The notes: generated by a model not told the origin, from the sequence alone. 46,432 nt of DNA from a virus (IMGVR_UViG_3300044638_008119:1-46432), one strand, 5' to 3'; counted from the first letter of the stretch, positions 1-7,684 are shown. Program-made: numbers and translations.

Positions 1-97
1 GACCTGCGACAATTTTGGAGAGGCTATGTGTGCCAATATTGATGGCATATGCTACGGCGACTTCGAAACTTGTTGGGCCAATTTAGGAGATTGCTAA
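1..97 (+). CDS. C-terminal end of a Cys-rich protein (partial)
   Basis: An open frame enters the window and ends at a TAA at 95-97, giving 31 residues. Five of these are cysteines, spaced among Gly, Asp and Asn (for example CANIDGICYGDFETCW). The composition suggests a small disulfide- or metal-stabilised surface domain like those at the ends of phage tail or adhesin proteins. The rest lies outside the window, so no function is assigned. It converges on the minus-strand operon, and its stop overlaps the end of a possible small minus-strand gene. Confidence 0.5.
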   Translation, partial: TCDNFGEAMCANIDGICYGDFETCWANLGDC

Positions 98-174
98 AAT
101 CTATCCTGGATATAATCTTTGATTATGTCGTAGATAAATCCGCCCCATAGTATTATTACTCCTGTGGCGGTCAG
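94..174 (-). CDS. possible small membrane protein downstream of the papain-like gene
   Basis: A minus-strand frame ends in TAG at 94-96 and encodes about 26 residues with a hydrophobic stretch (TGVIILWGGFIYDII) followed by a charged tail, as in one-helix phage membrane proteins. There is no ATG. A CTG at 174, or an ATT further upstream near 198, would have to serve as start, so it may be a decayed gene or read by coupling to the upstream stop at 180. It overlaps the end of the convergent plus-strand gene. The protein-like composition is the only support. Confidence 0.25.
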   Translation of the reverse strand: MTATGVIILWGGFIYDIIKDYIQDRF

Positions 175-179
175 TTTTC

Positions 180-1103
180 TTATAGATAATCTTCGAATCC
201 GTAGCTCGGTAGTTTTTGTAAAGGAAAGCCATCAAAACCACTAAAAGCATAAGAGCCATTAGCAGATAGCATTCCAGCAGCAACATCAGCGTGGATTAAA
301 AACGACCCTTCTGGAATAGGACCCCATTCTGGATGTCCACCATCATTCCATTTACCCCAGCTATTTTGAACGAGAAAAGCTGGTTCACTACCAGTATCAT
401 CACAAGCTATCCAGGCCATACAATGACCCCAGTTACCAGATGTTCTAGCAAATCCCTTTTTATCTCTAGTATTGCTAAATCCATAATTAGAGCATACAGC
501 TAATCCATAACCATTAGCTAAAGCATCACGGGCTTCTTCTACTGTTCGTATTAATGAAGCAGTCTTGATCTGGTGATCGTTAGAGAGATCTAGTACTTTA
601 TCTGGAAGACCTCTACCGCCCCAGCCCGCCCCTAAATTACCATTATATTTACTGAAATCTACAAAACCATAATTCTTTCTCACTACAAGACCACCAACCT
701 TACTAACAAATTCAGCTGCTCTAGCACAACTCATACCCTGTCCACTAAACCCTCTATATCCATAGATAGCTTCTGTTGCACCCCTTGCTATCCAATCCTC
801 TCTCTCATTATGTATATCTATTTCTACAGCTCGGGTTACATCACAAGCATTTCGCGTTCCGTGACTAACACAATCTCCAGTAGTTTGTCTTTCATTATAA
901 GGATGTTTATCAAACTTTAACACACTTTTGTATGGTGTTGAAAGCTTACCTTTGCCACTACCACTAATTTTTTTACTAGCATCTCCAAATAATGGATACT
1001 TGGAAGTTTCCATTAAGTGATCAAACACATGCTGTTCAAATAAACAACCGCTAAAACCCTTACGATAATTGTCATATAATTCTTTTGGAGTATATCGTGG
1101 CAT
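180..1103 (-). CDS. papain-family (C1) cysteine protease
   Basis: A 307-residue protein with a papain-type active site in the correct order: the nucleophile Cys78 in TGDCVSHG, His227 in GNWGHCMAW, and Asn247 in QNSWG, where the following Trp is also conserved in the family. There is no signal peptide. The first 65 residues could be a propeptide or an attachment region. It is the last large gene of an operon of small membrane proteins, and its ATG overlaps the stop of the upstream gene. Likely roles are processing a structural protein, acting as a virion-associated enzyme, or aiding lysis; the sequence does not decide between these. The family call is strong and the biological role is inferred. 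Confidence 0.85.
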   Translation of the reverse strand: MPRYTPKELYDNYRKGFSGCLFEQHVFDHLMETSKYPLFGDASKKISGSGKGKLSTPYKSVLKFDKHPYNERQTTGDCVSHGTRNACDVTRAVEIDIHNEREDWIARGATEAIYGYRGFSGQGMSCARAAEFVSKVGGLVVRKNYGFVDFSKYNGNLGAGWGGRGLPDKVLDLSNDHQIKTASLIRTVEEARDALANGYGLAVCSNYGFSNTRDKKGFARTSGNWGHCMAWIACDDTGSEPAFLVQNSWGKWNDGGHPEWGPIPEGSFLIHADVAAGMLSANGSYAFSGFDGFPLQKLPSYGFEDYL

Positions 1104-1594
1104 TATTTTGATCCCATGTTACAAGCCCAAGCTAAAGCATTAAGACCTTCTGCAGCTTTAACTCGTAGCTCTTTGGATAGTAGAATATGATCATCGCCTA
1201 TAGCTGCAACAACAACTTCTTTAGCTTCTTTTGCTAAATCTGGATATTTGCCTTTTATGTCTAGTTTAAGCATCACACCAGCTAAGCTATTTGCTTGACG
1301 AATTTCTTCAGTACTCTTAACTACTTCGTCTTCTCCATCAAGCTCCACAAGCTTTGCCAAATCAATGTAAAGATCTCTAAGTCTTTTAGCATCGTTTTTA
1401 GCCCCTGCTTCTTTTAGAAGAACAACAACATCATCTGCTTCTTTTTTGACGGCTGGGTCTGTTGGTTCTGGTAGCTCTAAAACATCAACTACTGCTGGTT
1501 TGTTTGGACCAAGAATATTTGAAAAGTCTGGCTTAAGCAAACCAACAACAATTAATAGACCAGCTAATACTAGTAGTACGTTTTTTTGATTCAT
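1103..1594 (-). CDS. membrane-anchored helical protein
   Basis: A 163-residue protein with an N-terminal hydrophobic segment (residues 5-20, VLLVLAGLLIVVGLL) after a short basic start, then a soluble, strongly helical Lys/Glu/Ala/Leu-rich domain. The hydrophobic segment can be an uncleaved anchor, which would place the domain in the periplasm or outside the membrane. It overlaps both neighbours by a few bases, so translation is probably coupled. Given the nearby holin candidate and protease it could be part of a lysis or envelope-disruption module (spanin-like), but no family is recognised. Confidence 0.6.
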   Translation of the reverse strand: MNQKNVLLVLAGLLIVVGLLKPDFSNILGPNKPAVVDVLELPEPTDPAVKKEADDVVVLLKEAGAKNDAKRLRDLYIDLAKLVELDGEDEVVKSTEEIRQANSLAGVMLKLDIKGKYPDLAKEAKEVVVAAIGDDHILLSKELRVKAAEGLNALAWACNMGSK

Positions 1595-1983
1595 GATACC
1601 TTATCCTCATTTTGTTTACTGCATACATTGGGACTTAAATATGGGAACATCTGGTCTGCTACCTTAACAGCTTCAGAACATCCGCTCTGAACAGCAAGAT
1701 CACGAGTTTGCTTCCATGAAACTACTAGCTTAAAAAATGTATCTTCTGAATCTGTTTTCTTTGGAACAACAACAGGAGAAACAGCAGGAACATTTACTAC
1801 TGGGAGAGAAGTATTGTCTGTTGCTCCTCTGAGTTTTTCAATCATAGAACCTAATAGCTTTTGTACTGGATTAAGCTTATCCTTAAACATAACCCATAGT
1901 ACGATACCAACACCAGCATATAGAGCCAAGTCCATTGTGCTCAATCTACTACTAAACTCTTGGAAACTTTCTGTAAAATTCAT
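1591..1983 (-). CDS. single-helix membrane protein of unknown function
   Basis: A 130-residue protein with one predicted transmembrane segment (residues 18-33, LALYAGVGIVLWVMF), then a basic amphipathic stretch, a Val/Pro-rich linker (residues 60-75) and a helical C-terminal domain with two cysteines (102 and 121). It overlaps the next gene by four bases. It is the second of three consecutive genes coding for membrane-linked proteins. The architecture suits an envelope-associated lysis or infection accessory factor. No homologous family is recognised. Confidence 0.6.
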   Translation of the reverse strand: MNFTESFQEFSSRLSTMDLALYAGVGIVLWVMFKDKLNPVQKLLGSMIEKLRGATDNTSLPVVNVPAVSPVVVPKKTDSEDTFFKLVVSWKQTRDLAVQSGCSEAVKVADQMFPYLSPNVCSKQNEDKVS

Positions 1984-1994
1984 TTTAGCCTCTC

Positions 1995-2420
1995 TTATTT
2001 ATCTGAAACTGATGGAGTTTTATCTACGTCCGGAGTAATTACAACACTTGGATCAATGAAAATGCCATTATTCCTAAAAGTAATGACAAAAGCATCAATT
2101 GAAGAACTTACTAAAAGCATTAACAATTGCTTGACATACTTCTGTATAATAGGCTGTAAAAGTTTTGGCACAAATGGAAAATTCACTAAAGTAAAAACTT
2201 GATCATAAAAGTTGCTAATCATAGTCATAGCAAGTGTTTTTTTATCAACCCCTTTAAGAGAGGGGTTATTATCTTCTATCTTTTGAATTACTTCGGCTGT
2301 AGCCAATTGCAATACGTTCCATGCTTGTGGCATTGCTACTGCTTTGGCGTTTTTAAGTATTTCTTTAGCTTTAGCTACTAAATTTCCAAGATCATTTACT
2401 GGCAGGTTTTGGTTTTCCAT
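1995..2420 (-). CDS. uncharacterised helical protein
   Basis: A 141-residue protein, mostly amphipathic helix, with a moderately hydrophobic middle (about residues 70-110, including LLMLLVSSSIDAFVITF) and an Asp/Ser/Pro-rich tail. The hydrophobic part may lie on or in a membrane but is not a clear transmembrane helix. It overlaps the end of the upstream holin-like gene by 29 bases, so the two are almost certainly co-translated. Function unknown; its position between membrane proteins suggests an envelope role. Confidence 0.55.
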   Translation of the reverse strand: MENQNLPVNDLGNLVAKAKEILKNAKAVAMPQAWNVLQLATAEVIQKIEDNNPSLKGVDKKTLAMTMISNFYDQVFTLVNFPFVPKLLQPIIQKYVKQLLMLLVSSSIDAFVITFRNNGIFIDPSVVITPDVDKTPSVSDK

Positions 2421-2724
2421 TTGTTTTTCTCTTTTTTCTTACTGTTGCTGGTTTGTCGTTCTTTTTGTTTGCTTCTTTTCTTTCTTCTGGAGTGGCTGTA
2501 CTCCACCAAGTCTTTTTTAGGTCTGTTCTTCCTTTTACATATTTAAATAATACAGTTAGCTGTCCAATAATAAGGATTGTTGCTTCTAGACCTCTTGTAG
2601 TTTCTTGAATTAGGTCTTCTTTTTGAGAATTTTCACCTATAAGACCCATAAGATATAATCCGCTAAAAATAAAACTAACTACTGTAAACCAAAATTCTGA
2701 ACTTTTCCAACCGGGCTTAATCAT
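2392..2724 (-). CDS. holin-like protein with two transmembrane segments
   Basis: A 110-residue protein beginning KPGWKSSEFWFT, an N-terminal pattern I associate with small phage proteins annotated as holins. It has two hydrophobic helices (about residues 11-28 and 48-63) joined by a short polar loop and ends in a strongly basic tail (Lys/Arg-rich from residue 64). Two helices plus a charged C-terminus fit a class II holin that would permeabilise the inner membrane at lysis. It is the first gene of its unit: a GGAG ribosome-binding site and the GGTGTAT promoter-like motif lie just upstream. Holin function is inferred; other small membrane roles remain possible. Confidence 0.6.
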   Translation of the reverse strand: MIKPGWKSSEFWFTVVSFIFSGLYLMGLIGENSQKEDLIQETTRGLEATILIIGQLTVLFKYVKGRTDLKKTWWSTATPEERKEANKKNDKPATVRKKRKTNGKPKPASK

Positions 2725-2751
2725 AATAGTTTATCTCCTATGTTAAAGACT

Positions 2752-2773
2752 GCTATTATATACTATATACACC
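2752..2773 (-). promoter_or_regulatory. GGTGTAT promoter-like motif before the holin-like gene
   Basis: On the minus strand the sequence reads GCGGTGTATATAGTATATAA, containing GGTGTAT about 43 bases before the start at 2724. The same heptamer is found at a similar distance before four other minus-strand genes in the window. An AT-rich TATATAGTATAT follows immediately. This is proposed as a phage, probably late, promoter; assignment to the phage sigma factor is inference. Confidence 0.45.
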
Positions 2774-2774
2774 G

Positions 2775-3461
2775 CTACAAGATCTTATCTGATTTAGCAA
2801 TATTCAAATCCCACCACAATGGCTGCATATTAGTATAGTGAAAACAAATTTTTTGCTGTTCTGGATCAGAAAGGTCAAAACTGGCGCATGGAATTATGTG
2901 GTCAATATGCCATCCTTTGGGGCCATAGGCTTCCCAGTTCAGTCTAGGATCTTTATAAAATTGTGATTCCAGATGTTGTTTAAACTCTTCAATAGAACAA
3001 CCCAATAATTCTGTTGTAGCTTGAGATTTATAGTATCCTTTAATACTAGCTACTATTCTTTTTTGTAAAATACTTTTTAACCTATAAGAAAGATCAGAAT
3101 AATATTTTTTATGCTGCCACTTATTTGCACTTTGTCTAATTTTTTCTTTATTATTAATCCTATAATTTTTCATATACTCGGGCTTATTTAGTCTTTGTTC
3201 TTTCTGATAAGCTAGCTTAGTTTCTCGTTGTCTTGAATATCTTTGTTTATCTATTGTTTTATTATGCTCTTTATTTTTAATTTTATAGTCTTTAGATTTT
3301 TTTATTCTATCTTCTCTATTTTTAATATATCTATTGTGCTGATTAGCCTTATCACAACTTTTACACTGAGCTAGTTTGCCATATTTACCAGTTTTACTAT
3401 TCGGAAAATCATTAAGTTGTTTTGTAATATTACATTGATTACATGTTTTGGTTTGAGTCAT
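2775..3461 (-). CDS. HNH endonuclease with N-terminal zinc-binding motif
   Basis: A protein of about 228 residues. The N-terminus has a CNQC...CKSC four-cysteine cluster likely to bind zinc, followed by a very basic, helical DNA-binding region. The C-terminus carries an HNH core: WHIDHIIPCASFDL gives the metal- and base-binding histidines, and the NMQPLWW...N-AKSDK ending is typical of this phage subgroup. Such genes are usually free-standing homing endonucleases. It sits between a tail-like gene and the lysis-like genes, in the same direction. The ATG at 3461 is preferred over an upstream GTG at 3470; neither has a good ribosome-binding site. Confidence 0.8.
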   Translation of the reverse strand: MTQTKTCNQCNITKQLNDFPNSKTGKYGKLAQCKSCDKANQHNRYIKNREDRIKKSKDYKIKNKEHNKTIDKQRYSRQRETKLAYQKEQRLNKPEYMKNYRINNKEKIRQSANKWQHKKYYSDLSYRLKSILQKRIVASIKGYYKSQATTELLGCSIEEFKQHLESQFYKDPRLNWEAYGPKGWHIDHIIPCASFDLSDPEQQKICFHYTNMQPLWWDLNIAKSDKIL

Positions 3462-3479
3462 AATAAACACGGTTTAGTA

Positions 3480-4352
3480 TTATGCGTTTTGATCAACAAA
3501 TCCGAAACAAACCGTACAATAATTTTCACTAACAGTATAATTGAAAGTTACAGTAGTTACAGTTCCATCTATTCGAATTATATTATATCCTTCTTCTCCG
3601 GTAAACTGAGAATATTGTGTAGCATTTACTGGATTTTGATATGTTGTAAGTGTTTCCCATATTGGAGTAAATGATGCTGATACTTGTACAGGAACTGGGG
3701 TACCTCCTTGACCAACGCTAGCAAATGCAACCAACGCGTCGGTAACAGGTTGACTAAAAGTTGCAGTAAAAATACCAGATTGAGTATTCTTAATTTGAGT
3801 TCCACTAAGTGGTACTCCGTAAGCTTCGGGGAAGGTTGTGCCACCAACCATACCATCGTGGGCATCCATACCTCCGCCAGTTTGTGTTATTGAGATTGTG
3901 ATATTGTTTTGACCAATTCCAGAAGCGGAGGTTGAAGTAACAGAGCTGATATTCATCCACTGAAACCCAGAACTACCAAAACTACAAAACTTCTCACCAG
4001 AATAAGGAGCTGGCCAGTTTACTAACCAAGGATAGCTTGCATAACTATATGCTCTCGTAATCTCCCCTTCTGCTCCAATATAAAGCCATACTCCTGTCTC
4101 GTATCGGACAGTTTCGTCTCCATAGGTATAGGTCTCACGACCATAAGGAGCATATCCAATAGGAGCAAGAGTTCTGTCACCAGAAACCCATCCTATCATT
4201 TTGACACTAGCAACTGAATCTGTACAACTTTCTGATGTACTTCCAAATACTAGATTCTCGCCAAGGAATATTTTAGAAACACTATTATCTCCTAATTTAA
4301 TAGAAGTTATGTTAGAGTTACTTAAAAATATATCACTATTTACTGTTGGCAT
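3480..4352 (-). CDS. tail fibre or receptor-binding-like structural protein
   Basis: A 290-residue, beta-rich protein low in charge and rich in Ser, Thr, Gly and aromatic residues. The N-terminus (IKLGDNSVSKIFLGENLVF) matches a short module I know from many phage tail proteins, where a G-x-x-x-V-S-x-I-x-L-G repeat precedes a variable domain. The remainder resembles a folded beta-sandwich exposed on the virion. There is no signal peptide. A ribosome-binding site AAGGAT precedes the ATG. It follows two small genes of the same kind. The exact location in the virion is unknown. Confidence 0.55.
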   Translation of the reverse strand: MPTVNSDIFLSNSNITSIKLGDNSVSKIFLGENLVFGSTSESCTDSVASVKMIGWVSGDRTLAPIGYAPYGRETYTYGDETVRYETGVWLYIGAEGEITRAYSYASYPWLVNWPAPYSGEKFCSFGSSGFQWMNISSVTSTSASGIGQNNITISITQTGGGMDAHDGMVGGTTFPEAYGVPLSGTQIKNTQSGIFTATFSQPVTDALVAFASVGQGGTPVPVQVSASFTPIWETLTTYQNPVNATQYSQFTGEEGYNIIRIDGTVTTVTFNYTVSENYCTVCFGFVDQNA

Positions 4353-4364
4353 ACAAATTTATCC

Positions 4365-4625
4365 TTAGCCATTAACTATGTATAGTGTATTAGTATCTTT
4401 TGTAGCAAGAGCATCGTAGTTGCTTTGAGAAATACTAATCATATTTGTTATACGAATAGAATTATTAACTAAGCTAGTATTGCTTTGAACTAAACCAGAA
4501 TGAAGAACAGATACTGGGACTTTTTTTGTTAAAGCAGACCCTGATGGATCGTCCATAATTAAAAATATATCATCACTAGTCAGAGCACTAGCTGCTGGAA
4601 ATTCATTAATACGTTGTATACTCAT
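4365..4625 (-). CDS. small tail-collar or fibre-like protein
   Basis: An 86-residue protein. It begins RINEFPAASALTSDDIFLI and ends with ISQSNYDAL..KDTNTLYIV, two segments that often occur in phage fibre and tail-collar proteins: the first in N-terminal attachment modules, the second as the NY-D-L---D-NTLYIV motif. Here both occur in one very short protein with little between them, so it may be a minimal fibre, an adaptor, or the remnant of a longer fibre. It directly abuts the next gene. Confidence 0.5.
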   Translation of the reverse strand: MSIQRINEFPAASALTSDDIFLIMDDPSGSALTKKVPVSVLHSGLVQSNTSLVNNSIRITNMISISQSNYDALATKDTNTLYIVNG

Positions 4626-4838
4626 TTAACCACCTATTACTGTTTGGTCGCCGACTAATTGAACAAAAATACCATTATAGAATCTATTATCATATTTTGT
4701 TTCAATATCACTAATTGTTGGAGTGTTTTTAACATACGTGTCGATTGTTGAGTATTCTCCGGTAACTGTTGTTGTAACAACGGTTGTTCCGTTTTTTATT
4801 TGATTAGCACTAATTGCTTTATTTATATCGTTTGCCAT
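4626..4838 (-). CDS. small protein in the tail-like gene group, unknown function
   Basis: A 70-residue protein, Thr/Val/Asn-rich with alternating polar and hydrophobic residues, suggesting beta structure. There is no cysteine, signal peptide or membrane segment. An AAAGG ribosome-binding site precedes the ATG, and its stop directly abuts the ATG of the next gene. Its position among fibre-like genes suggests a virion component. I do not recognise a family. Confidence 0.5.
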   Translation of the reverse strand: MANDINKAISANQIKNGTTVVTTTVTGEYSTIDTYVKNTPTISDIETKYDNRFYNGIFVQLVGDQTVIGG

Positions 4839-4841
4839 AAA

Positions 4842-5159
4842 TTACCTTTCTATTCTGTCTTCTAAAGTTTCTAAAGTTTTGCCAAGCATTGCTATTTGAA
4901 TTTTCAGTTCTGTCATAACTTCTGTATTTCTTTGAAGAGCCAGCGCGAAAGCTGCTTGACTTTCTTTGTTAGAAGCTAACCTTTCCATAATAAATTGTTT
5001 ATCATGAAGGTATGGAGATTGTGTTTCTATCATAACCAAAACCTCTGATTTAGTTGCCATATTTCTACCAATAGCCACCCAAAATCCAACCATTGTTACT
5101 ATAATTCCAATACTTGTTGTGGCTATGTTCTCCCAGAAATGAATAATGGTTTCAGACAT
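4842..5159 (-). CDS. membrane-anchored coiled-coil protein
   Basis: A 105-residue protein with one N-terminal transmembrane helix (about residues 14-30, TTSIGIIVTMVGFWVAI) followed by a long helix with heptad-like spacing to the end (for example ELKIQIAMLGKTLETLEDRIER). A membrane anchor plus coiled coil is seen in small phage proteins near tail and lysis genes, including some spanin- or holin-like proteins, but no family is certain. It is first in its unit: a GGTGTAT motif lies about 50 bases upstream, and the terminator of the preceding unit lies just beyond that. Confidence 0.6.
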   Translation of the reverse strand: MSETIIHFWENIATTSIGIIVTMVGFWVAIGRNMATKSEVLVMIETQSPYLHDKQFIMERLASNKESQAAFALALQRNTEVMTELKIQIAMLGKTLETLEDRIER

Positions 5160-5208
5160 TATGGAAGCCTTTTATAAGATTTTTAGAAAGTGTTATTCTT
5201 TAGATATA

Positions 5209-5215
5209 ATACACC
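5209..5215 (-). promoter_or_regulatory. GGTGTAT promoter-like motif
   Basis: The minus strand reads AGGTGTATTATATC about 50 bases before the ATG at 5159 and immediately after the terminator of the upstream unit. The terminator-then-promoter order supports a real transcription start for the 4842-5159 gene and those beyond it. It shares the heptamer with the motifs near 2770, 5882, 7700 and 40914. Confidence 0.5.
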
Positions 5216-5218
5216 TAT

Positions 5219-5251
5219 AAAAAAAGAACCAGAAAGATGATTCCTGGTTCT
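5219..5251 (-). terminator. rho-independent terminator after the 5280-5822 gene
   Basis: On the minus strand the 8-bp stem AGAACCAG / CTGGTTCT (5244-5251 and 5225-5232) closes an 11-base loop and is followed by a run of T residues (A residues at 5219-5225 on the plus strand). It lies 28 bases after the stop of the 5280-5822 gene and just ahead of a promoter-like motif, so it separates two transcription units. Confidence 0.8.
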
Positions 5252-5279
5252 CTTCTTATTGGTAGAATTTAATTAACTA

Positions 5280-5822
5280 TTAGCCATTTTTAGCTGGATA
5301 GTTTTTTGCAATAGCAACAGGAGCGCCACTCTTGAATCTCATAGAACCGGGAACGCTTCTGGTGGGACTAGCAGCATTATCTGTACCTGGGGTTTCTGTA
5401 ACAGCTGTTGGGGCAGTTGTGAACCTACCTGTGTAAAGACTAAAGTAGCCAGCTCTGATAGCGGTTGCGGTGCCGGGTGATCTGTAGCTTTCTCTCTTGT
5501 TAATGCTTCTTAATTGACCAGGAACATTAGCTGTAGTTGATAAAGCACTACTGGCAACTCCACCAAGCTCTGAGGTTACTTTGGCAGTTATGGGCTTGAC
5601 ATGATCGTGGGCGATAGTTCCTTCAGAAATAGCCTTGTTTGTGTAATCTCCATCAATAACTGTTGAAGCGAAAACACCAACATTTACTTGTCCTAGTGAA
5701 CTATTCTCTAAGACAGAGGATACTGTGCCGACTCTTTTAGCTGTACCGTGATTATTATTTGTAGAGCTACCACTCCAGTATGTGCCTGTTGAGGCTGCTC
5801 CACCTTGTTGAATTGTAGCCAT
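5280..5822 (-). CDS. probable structural protein, monocistronic
   Basis: A 180-residue protein rich in Ala, Ser, Thr and Gly with no cysteine, beginning MATIQQGGAASTGTYW. Composition and low charge fit a virion structural protein, but the family is unknown. The ATG at 5822 is chosen because GGAG lies eight bases before it; an ATG at 5837 is followed by this GGAG, so the ribosome-binding site would lie inside that longer frame. The gene has its own promoter-like motif upstream and a strong terminator downstream, so it is probably expressed alone and at high level. Confidence 0.6.
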   Translation of the reverse strand: MATIQQGGAASTGTYWSGSSTNNNHGTAKRVGTVSSVLENSSLGQVNVGVFASTVIDGDYTNKAISEGTIAHDHVKPITAKVTSELGGVASSALSTTANVPGQLRSINKRESYRSPGTATAIRAGYFSLYTGRFTTAPTAVTETPGTDNAASPTRSVPGSMRFKSGAPVAIAKNYPAKNG

Positions 5823-5878
5823 TTTATAAAACTCCATGAAGATTTAAGGAAAGAAACAAGTATATACTTATTATTCGT

Positions 5879-5885
5879 ATACACC
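5879..5885 (-). promoter_or_regulatory. GGTGTAT promoter-like motif
   Basis: The minus strand reads TAGGTGTATACGAATAATAA about 57 bases before the start at 5822. Together with the downstream terminator it frames a single-gene transcription unit. It belongs to the set of five GGTGTAT sites in minus-strand intergenic gaps. Confidence 0.5.
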
Positions 5886-5898
5886 TAAAAACAGAGAA

Positions 5899-6540
5899 TT
5901 AGCTATTTATTAGCTGTAAACCGTTTAGGGAATTGATTCTTAAACCGTATAATTGGTTATTTTTAACCATTTTTAGATGATTACTATTCCACAAATTACC
6001 ATTACAGATAATATTGATATTTGGAACTTTCTTATTAATTAGAGCAGAAGCTATGATATTGTCGCCAATATCGTCTAAAGAGTATCCAGTTGAGGGATAG
6101 ATTGTTTTAACATTAAAGTCATATAAGATTTGGGCAACTTTATAGAGCAGCTCGTAGGAGTATTGCCTATATTCTAAAACGTATCTTAGTTCAACATTTA
6201 GGGAAGAACATAGATTAGTTAATTGTTTAATGTCATCCCTAAACTTATCATACTTCCTGTTGCACAATAGCTGTGCTGGGCAAACTGCCTCAATTATATC
6301 AACATTATTTTTTAAACAAAAATCAACTACTGATAGTCTGGATTTTATATCTAACACACCCATTGGATAATCTATCGGGCAAGAAATCTTTGCAGCATTG
6401 TTTACTAAAGACTTTACAAGTCTGGCATATGGCGGAAGTACAGATATTGTCTGCACATTGTGTTTTAAAGCTTCTGTTAAGTTGCCTTGAATTTCGGCAT
6501 CATTAGAAGCGATATCATAATATGAATATTCTAATAGCAT
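5899..6540 (-). CDS. DeoC-like TIM-barrel protein lacking the catalytic lysine
   Basis: A 213-residue protein whose segments align in order with deoxyribose-phosphate aldolase: a VLPPY segment (34-38), YPMG (58-61, for the family FPxG), DIIEAVCPAQLL (81-92, for EIDxVxNxG), an RYVLEY strand (119-124) and NVKTIYPSTGY (143-153), matching the family FIKTSTG loop. The lysine that forms the Schiff base in the family is replaced by Tyr148. It is therefore probably not a normal aldolase and may be structural, regulatory or of altered chemistry. Its ATG overlaps the stop of the ClpP-like gene. Confidence 0.6.
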   Translation of the reverse strand: MLLEYSYYDIASNDAEIQGNLTEALKHNVQTISVLPPYARLVKSLVNNAAKISCPIDYPMGVLDIKSRLSVVDFCLKNNVDIIEAVCPAQLLCNRKYDKFRDDIKQLTNLCSSLNVELRYVLEYRQYSYELLYKVAQILYDFNVKTIYPSTGYSLDDIGDNIIASALINKKVPNINIICNGNLWNSNHLKMVKNNQLYGLRINSLNGLQLINS

Positions 6541-7211
6541 TATTTTTTAAGTGAGTCTATATTGGGATATTTTTTAGTGCCAAGAATACCATCGGCAAAG
6601 CCGTAATATACTGCTTCTTCAGCCGTTAATATCCAATCGCATTTATTAGCAAGTTGTGAGACTATGTGTTTTTTTGCCATCATTTTTTTCCAATTTTTCT
6701 CTTTAGCTATCATACTATTCATACACCTGTCAGTAAAAATATCAACCATCTTATCACACTCGTTTTCGTTCCATCTAATGCCAGCCGCAGCAGCTTTGCT
6801 GTGTTCCCCATCCATACTAAATGACCCATAATGAATCATAACATGTGTATTTGGCATCAATATTCTAAGGTCGGCAGCTTGTAATAAAACACTACTAGAA
6901 GATTCTGCTTTAGCATAAGCGAGGATGATAACTTTAGCTTTTGATGCCCTGACAGCATCATACATACCTAGGCAGTCTTGCCAGTCTCCTCCTGGTAAAT
7001 GCATATGAACTAAAATTGGTTCTAGAGATAATAGGTTTAAGTACCTGAGATTTTTTTCAAGTACTATAGCAGACCTATAGTCAACACCACCTTCTTCACT
7101 ATCTCCTAAATATGAATGTAGATATATTTCTCTGTTTTTTGTATCTATATTATATGAGTGTATTGATTGTAATTCGCTTTCAAGTTCAGTAAATGATTTG
7201 GCTGTTGACAT
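6540..7211 (-). CDS. ClpP-like serine protease, probable prohead protease
   Basis: A 223-residue ClpP-fold protein. The segment VHMHLPGGDWQDCLGMYDAV (68-87) corresponds to the ClpP oxyanion-loop/GG region. Ser104 in AKAESSSSVLLQAAD is the likely nucleophile and His127 in HVMIHYG the general base; a C-terminal AEEAVYYGFADGI (residues 197-209) matches the ClpP EAxxYGLID ending. ClpP-type enzymes often process phage proheads. Nearby genes resemble head-core components, which supports that role. A phage replacement or modifier of host ClpP is the alternative. A GGAGCT ribosome-binding site precedes the ATG. Confidence 0.75.
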   Translation of the reverse strand: MSTAKSFTELESELQSIHSYNIDTKNREIYLHSYLGDSEEGGVDYRSAIVLEKNLRYLNLLSLEPILVHMHLPGGDWQDCLGMYDAVRASKAKVIILAYAKAESSSSVLLQAADLRILMPNTHVMIHYGSFSMDGEHSKAAAAGIRWNENECDKMVDIFTDRCMNSMIAKEKNWKKMMAKKHIVSQLANKCDWILTAEEAVYYGFADGILGTKKYPNIDSLKK

Positions 7212-7213
7212 TG

Positions 7214-7645
7214 TTATGATAGCTCCGAGTATACTCTCTTATTTATATCTCTCATTACCGAAGAATCATCAAAAGCTTTACCAACAGCAATTCGGAATCT
7301 GTATCTAGTAAAAATATCTAGGGTTTCAACCCCATCGGTTTTTTCGATAACATCAGCAACTTTATGAGTAATATCAAAGTTAGTATGCCCAATCCAAAAA
7401 TTAAAAATCTTTCCACTCATAGTATTATCAGTGACTGGTATAATGCCCATTGGCGTAGCAATAACTTTTACTCTTTGTGTTGTATTAATTATTTTATTCT
7501 CTTGCTCCTCATCATTAATGTTTTCAGTAGTACCATCTGATTCTTGTTCTTCATAATCTGCAAGATATGGATCATGCTCCAGCTCTTCTGCGTCATCAGA
7601 TCCAAATGGATCAAGCCACTTTTGCCATGAGATAAGATTGATCAT
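7214..7645 (-). CDS. conserved phage-type protein, unknown function
   Basis: A 143-residue protein with an acidic, disordered-looking N-terminal third (Glu/Asp-rich residues 15-48) and a compact C-terminal domain containing PMGIIPVTDNTMSGK and FTRYRFRIAVGKAF. I associate this C-terminal pattern with conserved but unnamed proteins of large marine phages. It is first in its unit, upstream of the ClpP-like and DeoC-like genes, with a dyad-flanked GGTGTAT motif about 50 bases before the ATG. A head-assembly role is plausible from position only. Confidence 0.55.
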   Translation of the reverse strand: MINLISWQKWLDPFGSDDAEELEHDPYLADYEEQESDGTTENINDEEQENKIINTTQRVKVIATPMGIIPVTDNTMSGKIFNFWIGHTNFDITHKVADVIEKTDGVETLDIFTRYRFRIAVGKAFDDSSVMRDINKRVYSELS

Positions 7646-7684
7646 ATAATTGATACTTTGTTTAAACTCTTATTTTTTTTAGAG

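Noticed and set aside
101-286. 61-residue minus-strand frame with a Leu-rich start
   Set aside because: Most of it overlaps the conserved end of the papain-like gene in another frame. The neighbouring frame ending at 94 is more protein-like, so only that was kept, at low confidence.
2775-3461. Intron-borne HNH in a split structural gene
   Set aside because: Flanking genes on both sides look complete with their own starts and stops, and no split exon pair is seen, so a free-standing homing gene is simpler.
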